Source of the DNA: Bauldia sp. | Lineage (GTDB): Bacteria; Pseudomonadota; Alphaproteobacteria; Rhizobiales; Kaistiaceae | Direction of reading: 5' to 3' | Assembly: GCA_020849325.1 (NCBI GenBank) | Contig: JADLGL010000087.1 | Coordinates: forward strand, 1-33,183 | Length of the DNA: 33,183 nucleotides | Shown here: one piece after another, positions 7,916 to 15,410 of the stretch | Layout: every line of letters begins with the position of its first letter | Numbering within the stretch: the stretch's first letter is position 1 | Notes under the pieces: model-generated | What the model was told of the DNA's origin: nothing | Database searches by the model: none | The model's input: only the letters and a program-made list of their open reading frames with translations | Program-made: the position numbers and the translations under genes

Positions 7916-9068
7916 CCTCCCCGCGCTCCGCGACGCGCCGAAACTCCTCTTCATCGTCACCGAGGACTGGTTCTTTGCCTCACATTTCCTGCCGATGGCG
8001 CGCGCCGCGCGGCGGATGGGGCTCGACGTCGTCGTCGCCACCCAGGTCGACAGGCACCGGGCGGTCATCGAGCAGGCCGGCATCCGCGTCATCCCGGTGG
8101 CCACCGACCGGCGGAGCGGCTTCGCCGTGCCGCAGGAGGTGGCGCGCCTCGTGGGCGTCCTCCGCCACGAGCGGCCGGACATCGTCCACTGCATCGCCCT
8201 CCGCTCGATCGTCGCCGGCGGTCTCGCCGGCCGGGTCTCGGGCGTCCGGCGCTATGTGCTCGCGCCGACCGGCCTCGGACACCTGTGGATCAGCCGCGGC
8301 CGGCGCGCCGCCTTCGGCCGCGCGATCATCAGGCGGGCCGCCGGCTGGCTCCGCGGTCCGGGCACCGTGTTCCTTTTCGAGAACGCCGACGACCCGGCCG
8401 AGCTCGGCGTTTCGGCAGCGCGCGGCGACCGCATCGCCTTCGTCGGCGGCGCCGGCGTCGACGGCGATGCTTTTCCCGCACATCCGATCCCGCCGGACTA
8501 CCCGCCGCTCCGCCTCGCTTTCGTCGGCCGGATGCTGTGGCCGAAAGGAGCAGGCCTTGCGGTCGAGGCGGTCCGTATCGCCCGCAGCCGCGGCGTCAGC
8601 GTGACGCTCGACCTCTACGGCGCACCAGACCGCTCGAACCCGGACGCGATCCCGGAGCGCCAGCTCGCGGCATGGGGCAGCGCGGAGGGCATCCGCTGGC
8701 ACGGCGCGGTGGCGGACGTGGCGAAGGTGTGGTCGGAGGCGCATGCGGCGATCCTGCCGACCTACTACCGCGAGGGCGTGCCCCGCGCGCTGATCGAGGC
8801 GCTCGCCTGCGGCCGCGCGGTGATCACCACGAACGTCCCCGGTTGCCGTGACGCGGTCCGCGACGGCGTCGAGGGGATCGTCGTTCCGTCCCGCGACGCG
8901 CTGGCGCTCGCGACCGGCATCGCCGCGCTGACGCCGGACCGCCTCGCCGAAATGGGCGCCGCCGCGCGCCGCCGCTTCGAGGAGCGCTACACCGAGGAGG
9001 CCGTCATGGCCGCCGTCACCGGCGTCTATCGCGATCTCCTCGCCGTCTCCTCGCCGCCGCGGCGCTGA
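7908..9068 (+). CDS. GT4-family glycosyltransferase
   Basis: A 386-residue GT-B glycosyltransferase. The N-terminal half begins LLFIVTEDWFFASHFLPMA, a glycan-acceptor domain common in capsule and O-antigen transferases. The C-terminal half has LRLAFVGRMLWPKG and the sugar-nucleotide motif YREGVPRALIEALACGRAV with the E-x7-E pair, followed by TTNVPGCRDAV. It probably adds a sugar to a lipid-linked acceptor started by the neighbouring WbpL-like enzyme. The GTG at 7908 overlaps the end of the reductase gene by 8 bases, implying coupled translation; an earlier ATG at 7821 would lie deep in that gene. Its 3' end overlaps the convergent transferase gene by 43 bases. Donor sugar unknown. Confidence 0.87.
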   Translation: MTDLPALRDAPKLLFIVTEDWFFASHFLPMARAARRMGLDVVVATQVDRHRAVIEQAGIRVIPVATDRRSGFAVPQEVARLVGVLRHERPDIVHCIALRSIVAGGLAGRVSGVRRYVLAPTGLGHLWISRGRRAAFGRAIIRRAAGWLRGPGTVFLFENADDPAELGVSAARGDRIAFVGGAGVDGDAFPAHPIPPDYPPLRLAFVGRMLWPKGAGLAVEAVRIARSRGVSVTLDLYGAPDRSNPDAIPERQLAAWGSAEGIRWHGAVADVAKVWSEAHAAILPTYYREGVPRALIEALACGRAVITTNVPGCRDAVRDGVEGIVVPSRDALALATGIAALTPDRLAEMGAAARRRFEERYTEEAVMAAVTGVYRDLLAVSSPPRR

Positions 9069-10093
9069 AACGGCGGCCAGCCGAAGCGGAGCGCGAGGAC
9101 GAGGACGATCGACATCGAACCTGCCCCCGCAAGCGCCGCCGCGGGTGCATCGACCGACCAGACGGCAAGGCCGATGAGGGCGACGCCCGCGACGATCACC
9201 GCCACCGTCACGACGGCGTGCGGCACGCCGCGATCGACCGCGGCCTGGTAGGCGTGGTCGCGGTGCGCCGACCCGAGCGGCGCGCCGCGGATGGCGCGAA
9301 GGACGAGCGTCGTCGTGGCGTCGACGACGAACGCCAGCGGCAGGATCATCGCCGCCGCGGGAAAGCCGGCCGCGGCTACCGCAACGAGGAGCCAGCCGAG
9401 CAGAAAGCCGAGGCCGACGCTCCCGACGTCGCCCATGAAGATACGCGCCGGCGGCCAGTTCACGGTGAGAAACGCCAGCGCCGCGGCGCCGGCGATGACC
9501 GCCGGCAGTGCGGGAAGGCCGACCGCAGGGACCGCCGCCGCTACCGCGACGACACCGAACGCGACCACCCCCGCCTCGCTCGCGGCAAGCCCGTCGATGC
9601 CGTCCATGAAGTTGAAGAGGTTGATGAACCAGAGCCAGGCGAACCCGACGACGACCCGGTCGAGGAGGATCGGCGCGCCTTCCCAGAGGATCGGCCCGCT
9701 GGGCCACGATGCCAGTACCGCCGTCACCGCCGCCGCCTGCACCGCGAAGCGGAGTGAACCCGGCAGCGACCGCACGTCGTCGGCGAACGAAACGACCGCC
9801 ACCGCTGCCCCGCCGACAATCACCGCGATCGCGGCAGGTAGCGGCGCGATGGCGGCGGCGATGGCGATGCCGGCGAGGACGACGGGCACGAACCCGATGC
9901 CGCCGCCACGCGGGATCGGCGCGCGATGGGACGACCGGGCGTTCGGCTGGTCGACAAGCCGGCGGCGCAGGAGGCGGAGCGCCATGCGGCTCGCGATCGC
10001 GGCGGCGAGGAAGGAGGCCGTGGCGGCGATGGCGAGGGTTGCGGGATCCGTCACGGAGTCGGCCGAAGGGAGCGTGCCCGTCTCTTCTGCCAT
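9026..10093 (-). CDS. undecaprenyl-phosphate sugar-1-phosphate transferase (WbpL/WreU/WecA-like)
   Basis: A 355-residue multi-pass membrane protein of the MraY/WecA superfamily, which transfers a sugar-1-phosphate from UDP to undecaprenyl phosphate and so starts O-antigen-type chains. Diagnostic motifs are PNARSSHRAPIPRGGGIGF at the first cytoplasmic loop, the aspartate pair FADDVRSLPG, NLFNFMDGIDGLA, and RIFMGDVGSVGLGFLLG; RDHAYQ near the C-terminus fits the histidine loop. About ten hydrophobic segments are visible. With the WbpM-like and WbpV-like neighbours the set matches Pseudomonas wbpV-wbpL-wbpM and rhizobial wreQ-wreU-wreV. Its 3' end overlaps the convergent glycosyltransferase gene. 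The ATG at 10093 lies 22 bases after the xerC stop. Confidence 0.9.
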   Translation of the reverse strand: MAEETGTLPSADSVTDPATLAIAATASFLAAAIASRMALRLLRRRLVDQPNARSSHRAPIPRGGGIGFVPVVLAGIAIAAAIAPLPAAIAVIVGGAAVAVVSFADDVRSLPGSLRFAVQAAAVTAVLASWPSGPILWEGAPILLDRVVVGFAWLWFINLFNFMDGIDGLAASEAGVVAFGVVAVAAAVPAVGLPALPAVIAGAAALAFLTVNWPPARIFMGDVGSVGLGFLLGWLLVAVAAAGFPAAAMILPLAFVVDATTTLVLRAIRGAPLGSAHRDHAYQAAVDRGVPHAVVTVAVIVAGVALIGLAVWSVDAPAAALAGAGSMSIVLVLALRFGWPPFQRRGGEETARRSR

Positions 10094-10115
10094 GCCGCAC
10101 TGGCGCCGTCGCGGG

Positions 10116-11072
10116 TTACGACCGCGCCCGCGGATGCGCCCTGTCGTAAGCCGCGATCAGCCCGGCCGCATCGACGGCCGTGTAGACCTGCGTCGTCGAC
10201 AGGCTGGCATGGCCGAGAAGCTCCTGCACGGTGCGGAGATCGCCGCTCGCCGACAGGAGGTGCGTCGCGAAGGAGTGGCGGAGCGCGTGCGGCGTGGCCG
10301 TGTCCGGAAGGCCGAGCGCCGAGCGGAGCGTCTCCATCGCCTTCTGGATGATCCGTGGGCTGAGCGGGCCGCCACGGGCGCCGACGAAGAGCGGCCCGTC
10401 GGGCCCGACCCGATACGGGCAGAGTTTCAGGTACGCCTCGATCCCGCGGCTGACGGCGGGCAGAACCGGCACGAGCCTCACCTTGCCGCCCTTCCCGCGC
10501 ACCCGCAGCGATTCGACCCCGCGCATCGGCGCCTCGCCGCGGCTGATGCCGAGCGCCTCGGAGATGCGAAGGCCGGAGCCGTAGAGGAGCGCCAGCACCG
10601 CCGCATCGCGCGCGGCGATCCACGGTGTCGTGGCCGGCTGCTCCGCGGCGGTGGTGACACGCAGGGCGAGGTCGGGCGTGATCGGCTTTGGCAGCGTCTT
10701 CGGCTGCCGCGGCGTCCGCAGCGCCCGGAAGGCGGCGCCGTTGATACCTTCCTCGCGTTCGAGAAAACGCATCAGCGAGCGGATGCCCGCGAGCCCGCGG
10801 GCGAGCGTCCGCGCCCCGGCCCCATCCTCCCGCCGCGCCGCGAGGAAGGAACGAAGGTCCGCCGTCCGCAGCGCCCCGATGTCCTGCACCCCCGGCGGCG
10901 CGCCGATGTGCATCGTCACGAACCGGCAGAACTGCATCACGTCGCGGTCGTACGCCTCGAGCGTCTTCGCTGCGAGCCGCCGCTCCCCGCCGATGTGGTC
11001 GCGCCACCGCGCAATGGCGCGGAGAAGATCGGGCGCGGCGGGAACGAGAATCGAATCGGCGGTCGTTGCCAT
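10116..11072 (-). CDS. xerC: tyrosine recombinase XerC
   Basis: Site-specific recombinase that acts with XerD at dif to resolve chromosome dimers. The 318 residues comprise the SAM-like DNA-binding N-domain (about 15-110) and the catalytic domain. The active-site set is visible: Arg169 in GSGLRISEAL, Lys194 in RGKGGK, His262 and Arg265 in HALRHSFATHL, His288 in LLGHAS, and the nucleophile Tyr297 in TTQVYTAV. Length and the divergent position beside priA, a usual alphaproteobacterial arrangement, favour chromosomal XerC over a phage or integron integrase. The 186-base gap to priA must hold both promoters. Confidence 0.93.
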   Translation of the reverse strand: MATTADSILVPAAPDLLRAIARWRDHIGGERRLAAKTLEAYDRDVMQFCRFVTMHIGAPPGVQDIGALRTADLRSFLAARREDGAGARTLARGLAGIRSLMRFLEREEGINGAAFRALRTPRQPKTLPKPITPDLALRVTTAAEQPATTPWIAARDAAVLALLYGSGLRISEALGISRGEAPMRGVESLRVRGKGGKVRLVPVLPAVSRGIEAYLKLCPYRVGPDGPLFVGARGGPLSPRIIQKAMETLRSALGLPDTATPHALRHSFATHLLSASGDLRTVQELLGHASLSTTQVYTAVDAAGLIAAYDRAHPRARS

Positions 11073-11187
11073 GACCGCATGCTATCGCCCGGATCGTCAG
11101 CGGATGATTACCCGGCGTGCCGGGGCGGGTCGGCAGCGAGGATCACAATCCCACAGAACATCCCGTCGTTCCGGAGCCGCCCAGGGT

Positions 11188-11202
11188 CCGGCCTTTGGCC
11201 GG
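11188..11202. promoter_or_regulatory. perfect hairpin in the xerC-priA gap
   Basis: CCGGCC and GGCCGG pair across a TTT loop. It lies about 57 bases before the priA start and 116 bases before the xerC start on the other strand. Another small palindrome (CCCGGC-GT-GCCGGG) occurs at 11111-11124. No T tract follows either, so they are not obvious terminators; they could be mRNA leader structures or binding sites. No gene is seen in 11073-11258. Confidence 0.3.
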
Positions 11203-11239
11203 CCCGCCCCGCACAATCCCTTCCACTCGTCGCCGCGTT

Positions 11240-11257
11240 CCGGCATTGTTCTGCCGG
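11240..11257 (+). promoter_or_regulatory. hairpin abutting the priA start codon
   Basis: CCGGCA, loop TTGTTC, TGCCGG: a 6-base-pair stem that ends one base before the priA ATG at 11259 and occupies the place of the ribosome site. No Shine-Dalgarno sequence is visible. It may lower priA translation, or the transcript may start very close to the ATG. Confidence 0.35.
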
Positions 11258-11258
11258 C

Positions 11259-13490
11259 ATGGACGATCGCCCACCCCCCTCCGACGACCTCTTCGGCTCA
11301 ACCGGCCTCTCGCCCGCAGCGGCGCCGGGCGACGTCGTCTCGGTGCTGCTGCCCTTCGCCGTCGCCGAGCCCTACAGTTACCGCGTCCCGCACGGGATGA
11401 CGGTGGCGCCCGGCGATATCGTCGAGGTCCCGCTCGCAACCCGGAACGTCGTCGGCGTGGTGTGGGACGACGGCCCCGGCCTCGACCGCAGCTCCAACCG
11501 CCTCCGCCTGATCGCCACCCGGTTCGACGTACCGCCGCTGCCGACGGCGAGCCGGAAATTCGTCGACTGGGTGGCCGCCTACACGCTGACGACCCGCGGC
11601 ATGGTGCTGCGCATGGTGATGCGCGCGCCCGGCGCCCTCGAACCGGAGACGGCGCGGCCGGGCTTTCGCCTCGCCGGTCCGCCGCCCGAGCGCATCACGC
11701 CGGCCCGCCAGCGCGTTCTCGACCTCGCGGCGGACGGCCTCGCCTGGTCGAAGTCCGGCCTTGCGGGGGCCGCCGGCGTGAGCACCGGCGTCGTCGACGG
11801 CCTCGTCGCCAGCGGCACGCTGGTGCCGGTCGACATTCCGCCGGCGCCGGTTGCCGTGGCGCCCGACCCCGCCTTCGCGGTCGCTGCGCTCAACCCCGCG
11901 CAGGCCGAGGGCGCCGCAGCGCTGCGCGCGGTGGCGGGCGAGGGCTTTTCGGTCACCCTGATCGACGGCGTCACCGGCTCGGGCAAGACCGAGGTCTATT
12001 TCGAGGCCGTGGCCGAAATCCTCTCGCGCGGCGGCCAGGTGCTGATCCTCCTGCCCGAGATCGCGCTCACCGCTGCGTTCCTCGACCGCTTCGCCCTCCG
12101 CTTCGGCCAGCGTCCCGCCGAATGGCACTCGGACGTTCCACCCCGCATCCGCGAGCGCATCTGGCGGGGCGTCGCCGATGGCTCGGTGCGGGCCGTCGTG
12201 GGCGCGCGTTCGTCGCTGTTCCTGCCGTTCCCGGACCTTCGCCTCATCGTCGTCGATGAGGAGCACGACATCGCCTACAAGCAGGACGACGGCGTCACCT
12301 ACAACGCCCGCGACATGGCGGTCGTTCGCGGCCAGATCGGGAAATTCCCGGTCGTCCTCTCCTCGGCGACGCCGTCGATCGAGTCGCGCGTCAACGCCGA
12401 CCAGGGCCGCTACCGCCGCATCGTTCTGCCCGACCGTTTCGCCGGCGCCCTCCTCCCCAAGATTGCCGCCGTCGACCTTCGCATCGACCAGCCCGAGCGC
12501 GGCCGCTGGCTTGCGCCGCAGCTCGTCTCGGCGGTGGCGGAGACCATCGCCGACCGCGGTCAGGCGCTCCTCTTCCTGAACCGCCGCGGCTACGCCCCGC
12601 TGACGCTGTGCCGGACCTGCGGCCACCGCTTCCAGTGTCCCAATTGCGCCACCTGGCTGGTCGAGCACCGTTTCCGCGGCCAGCTCGTCTGCCACCATTG
12701 CGGCCATGCCGAGCGGCGGCCCGACGCCTGCCCGCAGTGCGGCAACGAGGACACGCTGGTCGCCTGCGGCCCCGGCGTCGAGCGCCTCGCCGAGGAGGTG
12801 CACGCGCGCTTCCCCGATGCCCGGACGACGGTGCTGTCGAGCGACATGCTCGGCGGCGTCCAGCGGATGCGTCGCGAGCTGAAGGCGATCGCGGACGGCG
12901 AAGCCGACATCATCATCGGCACGCAGCTGGTGGCCAAGGGCCACAACTTTCCGCTGCTGCGCCTCGTCGGCGTGGTCGATGCCGACCTCGGCCTCGCCCA
13001 TGGCGACCTCCGGGCCGCCGAACGGACGTTTCAGCTGCTGTCGCAGGTGACCGGCCGCGCCGGCCGCGTCGGGGGCGCGAGCCGCGCGCTCCTCCAGACG
13101 AGCGCGCCGGACCACCCGGTGATCGAGGCCATCGTCGCCGGCGACCGCGAGGCGTTTTACGCGCGCGAGATCGAGGAGCGCCGCATCGCCCAGCTCCCGC
13201 CCTTCGCCCGCCTCGTGGCGCTCATCGTCACCGGACCGGACCGCGCGAGCGCCCGCGCGCATGCCACCGCCCTTCGCGCCGCGGCGCCCTTTTCGGAGAC
13301 GATCAGCGTCTTCGGCCCGGCCGAGGCGCCGCTCGCCGTGATCCGCGGCCAGCACCGCTACCGGATGCTCCTCCATGCGCCGCGGAGCGCCGACGTGCAG
13401 GCCTATGTGCGGCAGTGGCTCGGCGCGGCGCCGCCGCCGCGCGGGTCGGTACGGGTTCAGGTCGACGTCGACCCGCAGAGCTTCATGTAG
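11259..13490 (+). CDS. priA: primosomal protein N' (replication restart helicase PriA)
   Basis: DEAH-family 3'-5' DNA helicase that recognises abandoned replication forks and reloads DnaB. Of its 743 residues, the first 110 or so form the DNA 3'-end-binding domain (VVSVLLPFAVAEPYSYRVP). Walker A GVTGSGKTEVYF lies near 235, and the Walker B box VDEEHD near 330. SATPSIES follows, then a zinc-binding insertion of paired cysteines (CRTCGHRFQCPNC, CHHCGHAERRPDACPQC) at about 450-500. The C-terminal helicase half contains GTQLVAKGHNFPLL and QVTGRAGR. The frame is open far upstream to 9291, but those codons lie across xerC and the transferase gene on the other strand and have no family similarity. 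The ATG at 11259 gives normal length. Confidence 0.95.
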   Translation: MDDRPPPSDDLFGSTGLSPAAAPGDVVSVLLPFAVAEPYSYRVPHGMTVAPGDIVEVPLATRNVVGVVWDDGPGLDRSSNRLRLIATRFDVPPLPTASRKFVDWVAAYTLTTRGMVLRMVMRAPGALEPETARPGFRLAGPPPERITPARQRVLDLAADGLAWSKSGLAGAAGVSTGVVDGLVASGTLVPVDIPPAPVAVAPDPAFAVAALNPAQAEGAAALRAVAGEGFSVTLIDGVTGSGKTEVYFEAVAEILSRGGQVLILLPEIALTAAFLDRFALRFGQRPAEWHSDVPPRIRERIWRGVADGSVRAVVGARSSLFLPFPDLRLIVVDEEHDIAYKQDDGVTYNARDMAVVRGQIGKFPVVLSSATPSIESRVNADQGRYRRIVLPDRFAGALLPKIAAVDLRIDQPERGRWLAPQLVSAVAETIADRGQALLFLNRRGYAPLTLCRTCGHRFQCPNCATWLVEHRFRGQLVCHHCGHAERRPDACPQCGNEDTLVACGPGVERLAEEVHARFPDARTTVLSSDMLGGVQRMRRELKAIADGEADIIIGTQLVAKGHNFPLLRLVGVVDADLGLAHGDLRAAERTFQLLSQVTGRAGRVGGASRALLQTSAPDHPVIEAIVAGDREAFYAREIEERRIAQLPPFARLVALIVTGPDRASARAHATALRAAAPFSETISVFGPAEAPLAVIRGQHRYRMLLHAPRSADVQAYVRQWLGAAPPPRGSVRVQVDVDPQSFM

Positions 13491-13493
13491 CGA

Positions 13494-13859
13494 TCAGGCG
13501 TCGGGCGTCCGCCAGCGAAGGCCGGGGAAGCGGGCGAAGTTGCGATCGAGCGTGATCCACTCACAGCCGGATTCGATTGCGAGGGCCGCGTACCAGGCGT
13601 TCAACCGCTGGATGAACTCCTCATCGTCGGCCTCTTCGAAGGCGGAGAAGGAGAGCGGATCGATGCCGGGCCGAAGCCCTCCCGTAGCGGTGCTGATCCT
13701 GGGCATCACCCTCGGCTTCCGCTCCGCCGGCGCCTCGGCCACGACGATCCGAAGACCCTGTTCGACCATCGACGTGAACGTCCGACCTTCCGCGATCGCC
13801 TTTCGCTTCGCCTGAGCCAGCAGTTCGTCCGGCAAGCGTATGGTGGTCCGTGTCGTCAT
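13494..13859 (-). CDS. VapB-type antitoxin joined to the C-terminal tail of a VapC toxin
   Basis: A 121-residue ORF made of two parts. Residues 1 to about 86 are a ribbon-helix-helix antitoxin: TTIRLPDELLAQAKRKAIAE, then FTSMVEQGLRIVV and a long charged tail of the kind that binds toxin. From about residue 87 the sequence NAWYAALAIES, then WITLDRNFARFPGLRW, is what normally ends a PIN-domain VapC toxin. The first two-thirds of the toxin, with its leading Asp and Glu catalytic residues, is missing, and the Asp expected before AWYAALA is Asn. The simplest reading is an in-frame deletion that fused vapB to the 3' end of vapC, removing nuclease activity. It lies 37 bases downstream of pqqE on the same strand, converging on priA. 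Confidence 0.8.
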   Translation of the reverse strand: MTTRTTIRLPDELLAQAKRKAIAEGRTFTSMVEQGLRIVVAEAPAERKPRVMPRISTATGGLRPGIDPLSFSAFEEADDEEFIQRLNAWYAALAIESGCEWITLDRNFARFPGLRWRTPDA

Positions 13860-13896
13860 GACCGGAATATAGTCAATCCGCCGGCGCTGGGCGCGT

Positions 13897-15084
13897 CTAG
13901 TTCGCCTCGCCGCCCTTCGGCGTCGCGTTGGCGTAGTTCCGGTACTTGAACTCGCGCACGTCCGTGGCGGCTTCCGTCTGCGCCAGCTTGAAGATCTTGT
14001 CGTGGAGCGGCGAGAGGTGGCAGGCGGGGTCGGTATTCCCCGCGTCGCCCGTCAGCGCAAAGGCCTGGCAGCGGCAGCCGCCCCAGTCGATCTCGCGGAA
14101 GTCGCAGCTCTTGCACGGCTCGGGCATCCAGCCGGTGCCGCGGTACTTCTGGAAGGCGTCGGAGTTCTGCCAGATCCAGGCGATCGATTTGTTGCCGCGC
14201 ACCGAATCGAATTCGAGGCCGGTGATCGATTCGGCCGCGTGGCAGGGCAGGACCTTGCCGGAGGGCGAGATGTTGAAGAACTGCCGGCCCCAGCCGCCCA
14301 TGCACTTCTTCGGACGTTCGGCGTAGTAGTCCGGGATGACGTAGTCGATCACGAGCTTGCCCTTGAGGCGCTCGCGCGACTCCTCGACGAGCTTCGTCGT
14401 CGCGTCGAGCTGCTCGACCGTCGGCATCAGCGCGGCGCGGTTCTTCAGCGCCCAGCCGTAATACTGCACGTTCGCAACCTCGAGCCGGCTCGCGCCGAGC
14501 GACACCGCCATCTCGATGATGTCCGGCAGCTGATGGAGGTTCTGGCGGTGCATGACCGCGTTGACCGTCAGCGGCAGGCCGGCGTCCTTCAGCCACTTCG
14601 CCGCCTGGAGCTTCTTCTTGTGCGCGTCCTTGAAGCCGGCGATGCGATCCGCCACGCCCGATTCCGCGCCCTGGAACGAAACCTGGGCATGGTCGAGCCC
14701 GGCGTCCGCGAGCTCCTTCACCTTCGCCTCGGTCAGCATCACCGCCGAGGTGATGAGGTTGGTGTAGAGGCCGACCGCGCGGGCGTGCCTGACCAGCTCG
14801 ACGATGTCCTTCCGGACCGTCGGCTCGCCGCCGGAGAAATGGAACTGGAGGACGCCGAGCTCGGCGAGCTCCGTCATCACCTTCTTCCATTCCTCGGTGG
14901 TCAGCTCCGCGCTCGACCGCTCGAGCTCGACCGGGTTCGAGCAGTACGGGCACTGCAGCGGGCAGCGGTGGGTCATCTCCGCCAGGACCGCGGCCGGGAT
15001 GCCGAAGTCGACATGCGTGATCGGCGCCGTGCTGTCCAGGAGCCGCAGCGTATCCATCGGATCGTCGCGAAGAATGTCGTCCAT
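13897..15084 (-). CDS. pqqE: PqqA peptide cyclase (radical SAM/SPASM)
   Basis: Radical-SAM enzyme that, with chaperone PqqD, links Glu and Tyr of PqqA by a carbon-carbon bond, the first step of pyrroloquinoline quinone synthesis. Of its 395 residues, the SAM [4Fe-4S] motif is Cys41, Cys45 and Cys48 in RCPLQCPYCSNP, followed by FSGGEPTVRKD. The C-terminal SPASM region binds the auxiliary clusters through cysteines in KKCMGGWG, VLPCHAAE, EPCKSCDF, GGCRCQAF and DPACHLSP. The ATG at 15084 follows the pqqD stop by two bases and has AGGGAG upstream; a second in-frame ATG at 15057 is possible. Last gene of pqqABCDE. Confidence 0.96.
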   Translation of the reverse strand: MDDILRDDPMDTLRLLDSTAPITHVDFGIPAAVLAEMTHRCPLQCPYCSNPVELERSSAELTTEEWKKVMTELAELGVLQFHFSGGEPTVRKDIVELVRHARAVGLYTNLITSAVMLTEAKVKELADAGLDHAQVSFQGAESGVADRIAGFKDAHKKKLQAAKWLKDAGLPLTVNAVMHRQNLHQLPDIIEMAVSLGASRLEVANVQYYGWALKNRAALMPTVEQLDATTKLVEESRERLKGKLVIDYVIPDYYAERPKKCMGGWGRQFFNISPSGKVLPCHAAESITGLEFDSVRGNKSIAWIWQNSDAFQKYRGTGWMPEPCKSCDFREIDWGGCRCQAFALTGDAGNTDPACHLSPLHDKIFKLAQTEAATDVREFKYRNYANATPKGGEAN

Positions 15085-15086
15085 GG

Positions 15087-15410
15087 TCAGTCTCCCTCAA
15101 CCACGACCAGGAAGTCCCGCCCCCGCAGATCTTCCAGCATGACGATGACGTCGCCGCCGATCAGGTCGCGATCGGCGACGTATTTGGCGGCAAGGAGATC
15201 GACGATGTCCCCGATCGTCCGCTTGCCGTCGCAAAGCTGCAGGATCTCGATCGCCGTGTCGTCGGGAACGAGCACGCGCTCCGGCACGAGCAGCACGTGG
15301 CGCTGGCGGACCTTGTCGTAGTGGAGCCGCGCATAGCGCGGCAGCACCGGCCGGCTCGCTTCGGTGAGCGGCGGTCGTTCGTCGGTCATCGCCTCGGCCG
15401 TCCCCAGCAT
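15087..15410 (-). CDS. pqqD: PqqA-binding peptide chaperone PqqD
   Basis: Small RiPP-recognition protein that binds the PqqA peptide and delivers it to PqqE. Family sequence includes RPVLPRYARLHYDKVRQRHV, LLVPERVLVPDDTAIEILQL, CDGKRTIGDIVDLLAAKY and a final VIVMLEDLRGRDFLVV. The ATG at 15410 shares one base with the pqqC stop (TAATG) and gives 107 residues. A second ATG at 15389 gives 100 residues, nearer the common PqqD length, so the start is open. The frame extends to 15857, but that part lies inside pqqC. Confidence 0.93.
   Translation of the reverse strand: MLGTAEAMTDERPPLTEASRPVLPRYARLHYDKVRQRHVLLVPERVLVPDDTAIEILQLCDGKRTIGDIVDLLAAKYVADRDLIGGDVIVMLEDLRGRDFLVVVEGD

Noticed and set aside
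7980-10100. 706-codon minus-strand ORF opposite the GT4 gene
   Set aside because: Low-complexity Arg/Gly/Ala sequence across two genes that have clear motifs in their own frames.
10116-11072. XerC as a mobile-element integrase
   Set aside because: Length, sequence and the place beside priA fit housekeeping XerC; no att repeats, tRNA target or cargo genes are visible.
9291-11258. 656-codon N-terminal extension of the priA frame
   Set aside because: It runs across the WbpL-like gene and xerC on the opposite strand and shows no PriA or other domain; the ATG at 11259 gives normal length.
11298-13376. 692-codon minus-strand ORF opposite priA
   Set aside because: Long antisense frames are expected where third positions are G or C; priA on the plus strand has all its motifs.
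13860-13896. Promoter for the vapB-like chimera (TTGACTATATT just before its ATG)
   Set aside because: The AT-rich motif is suggestive, but no -35/-10 pair with acceptable spacing fits, and read-through from pqqE is equally possible.
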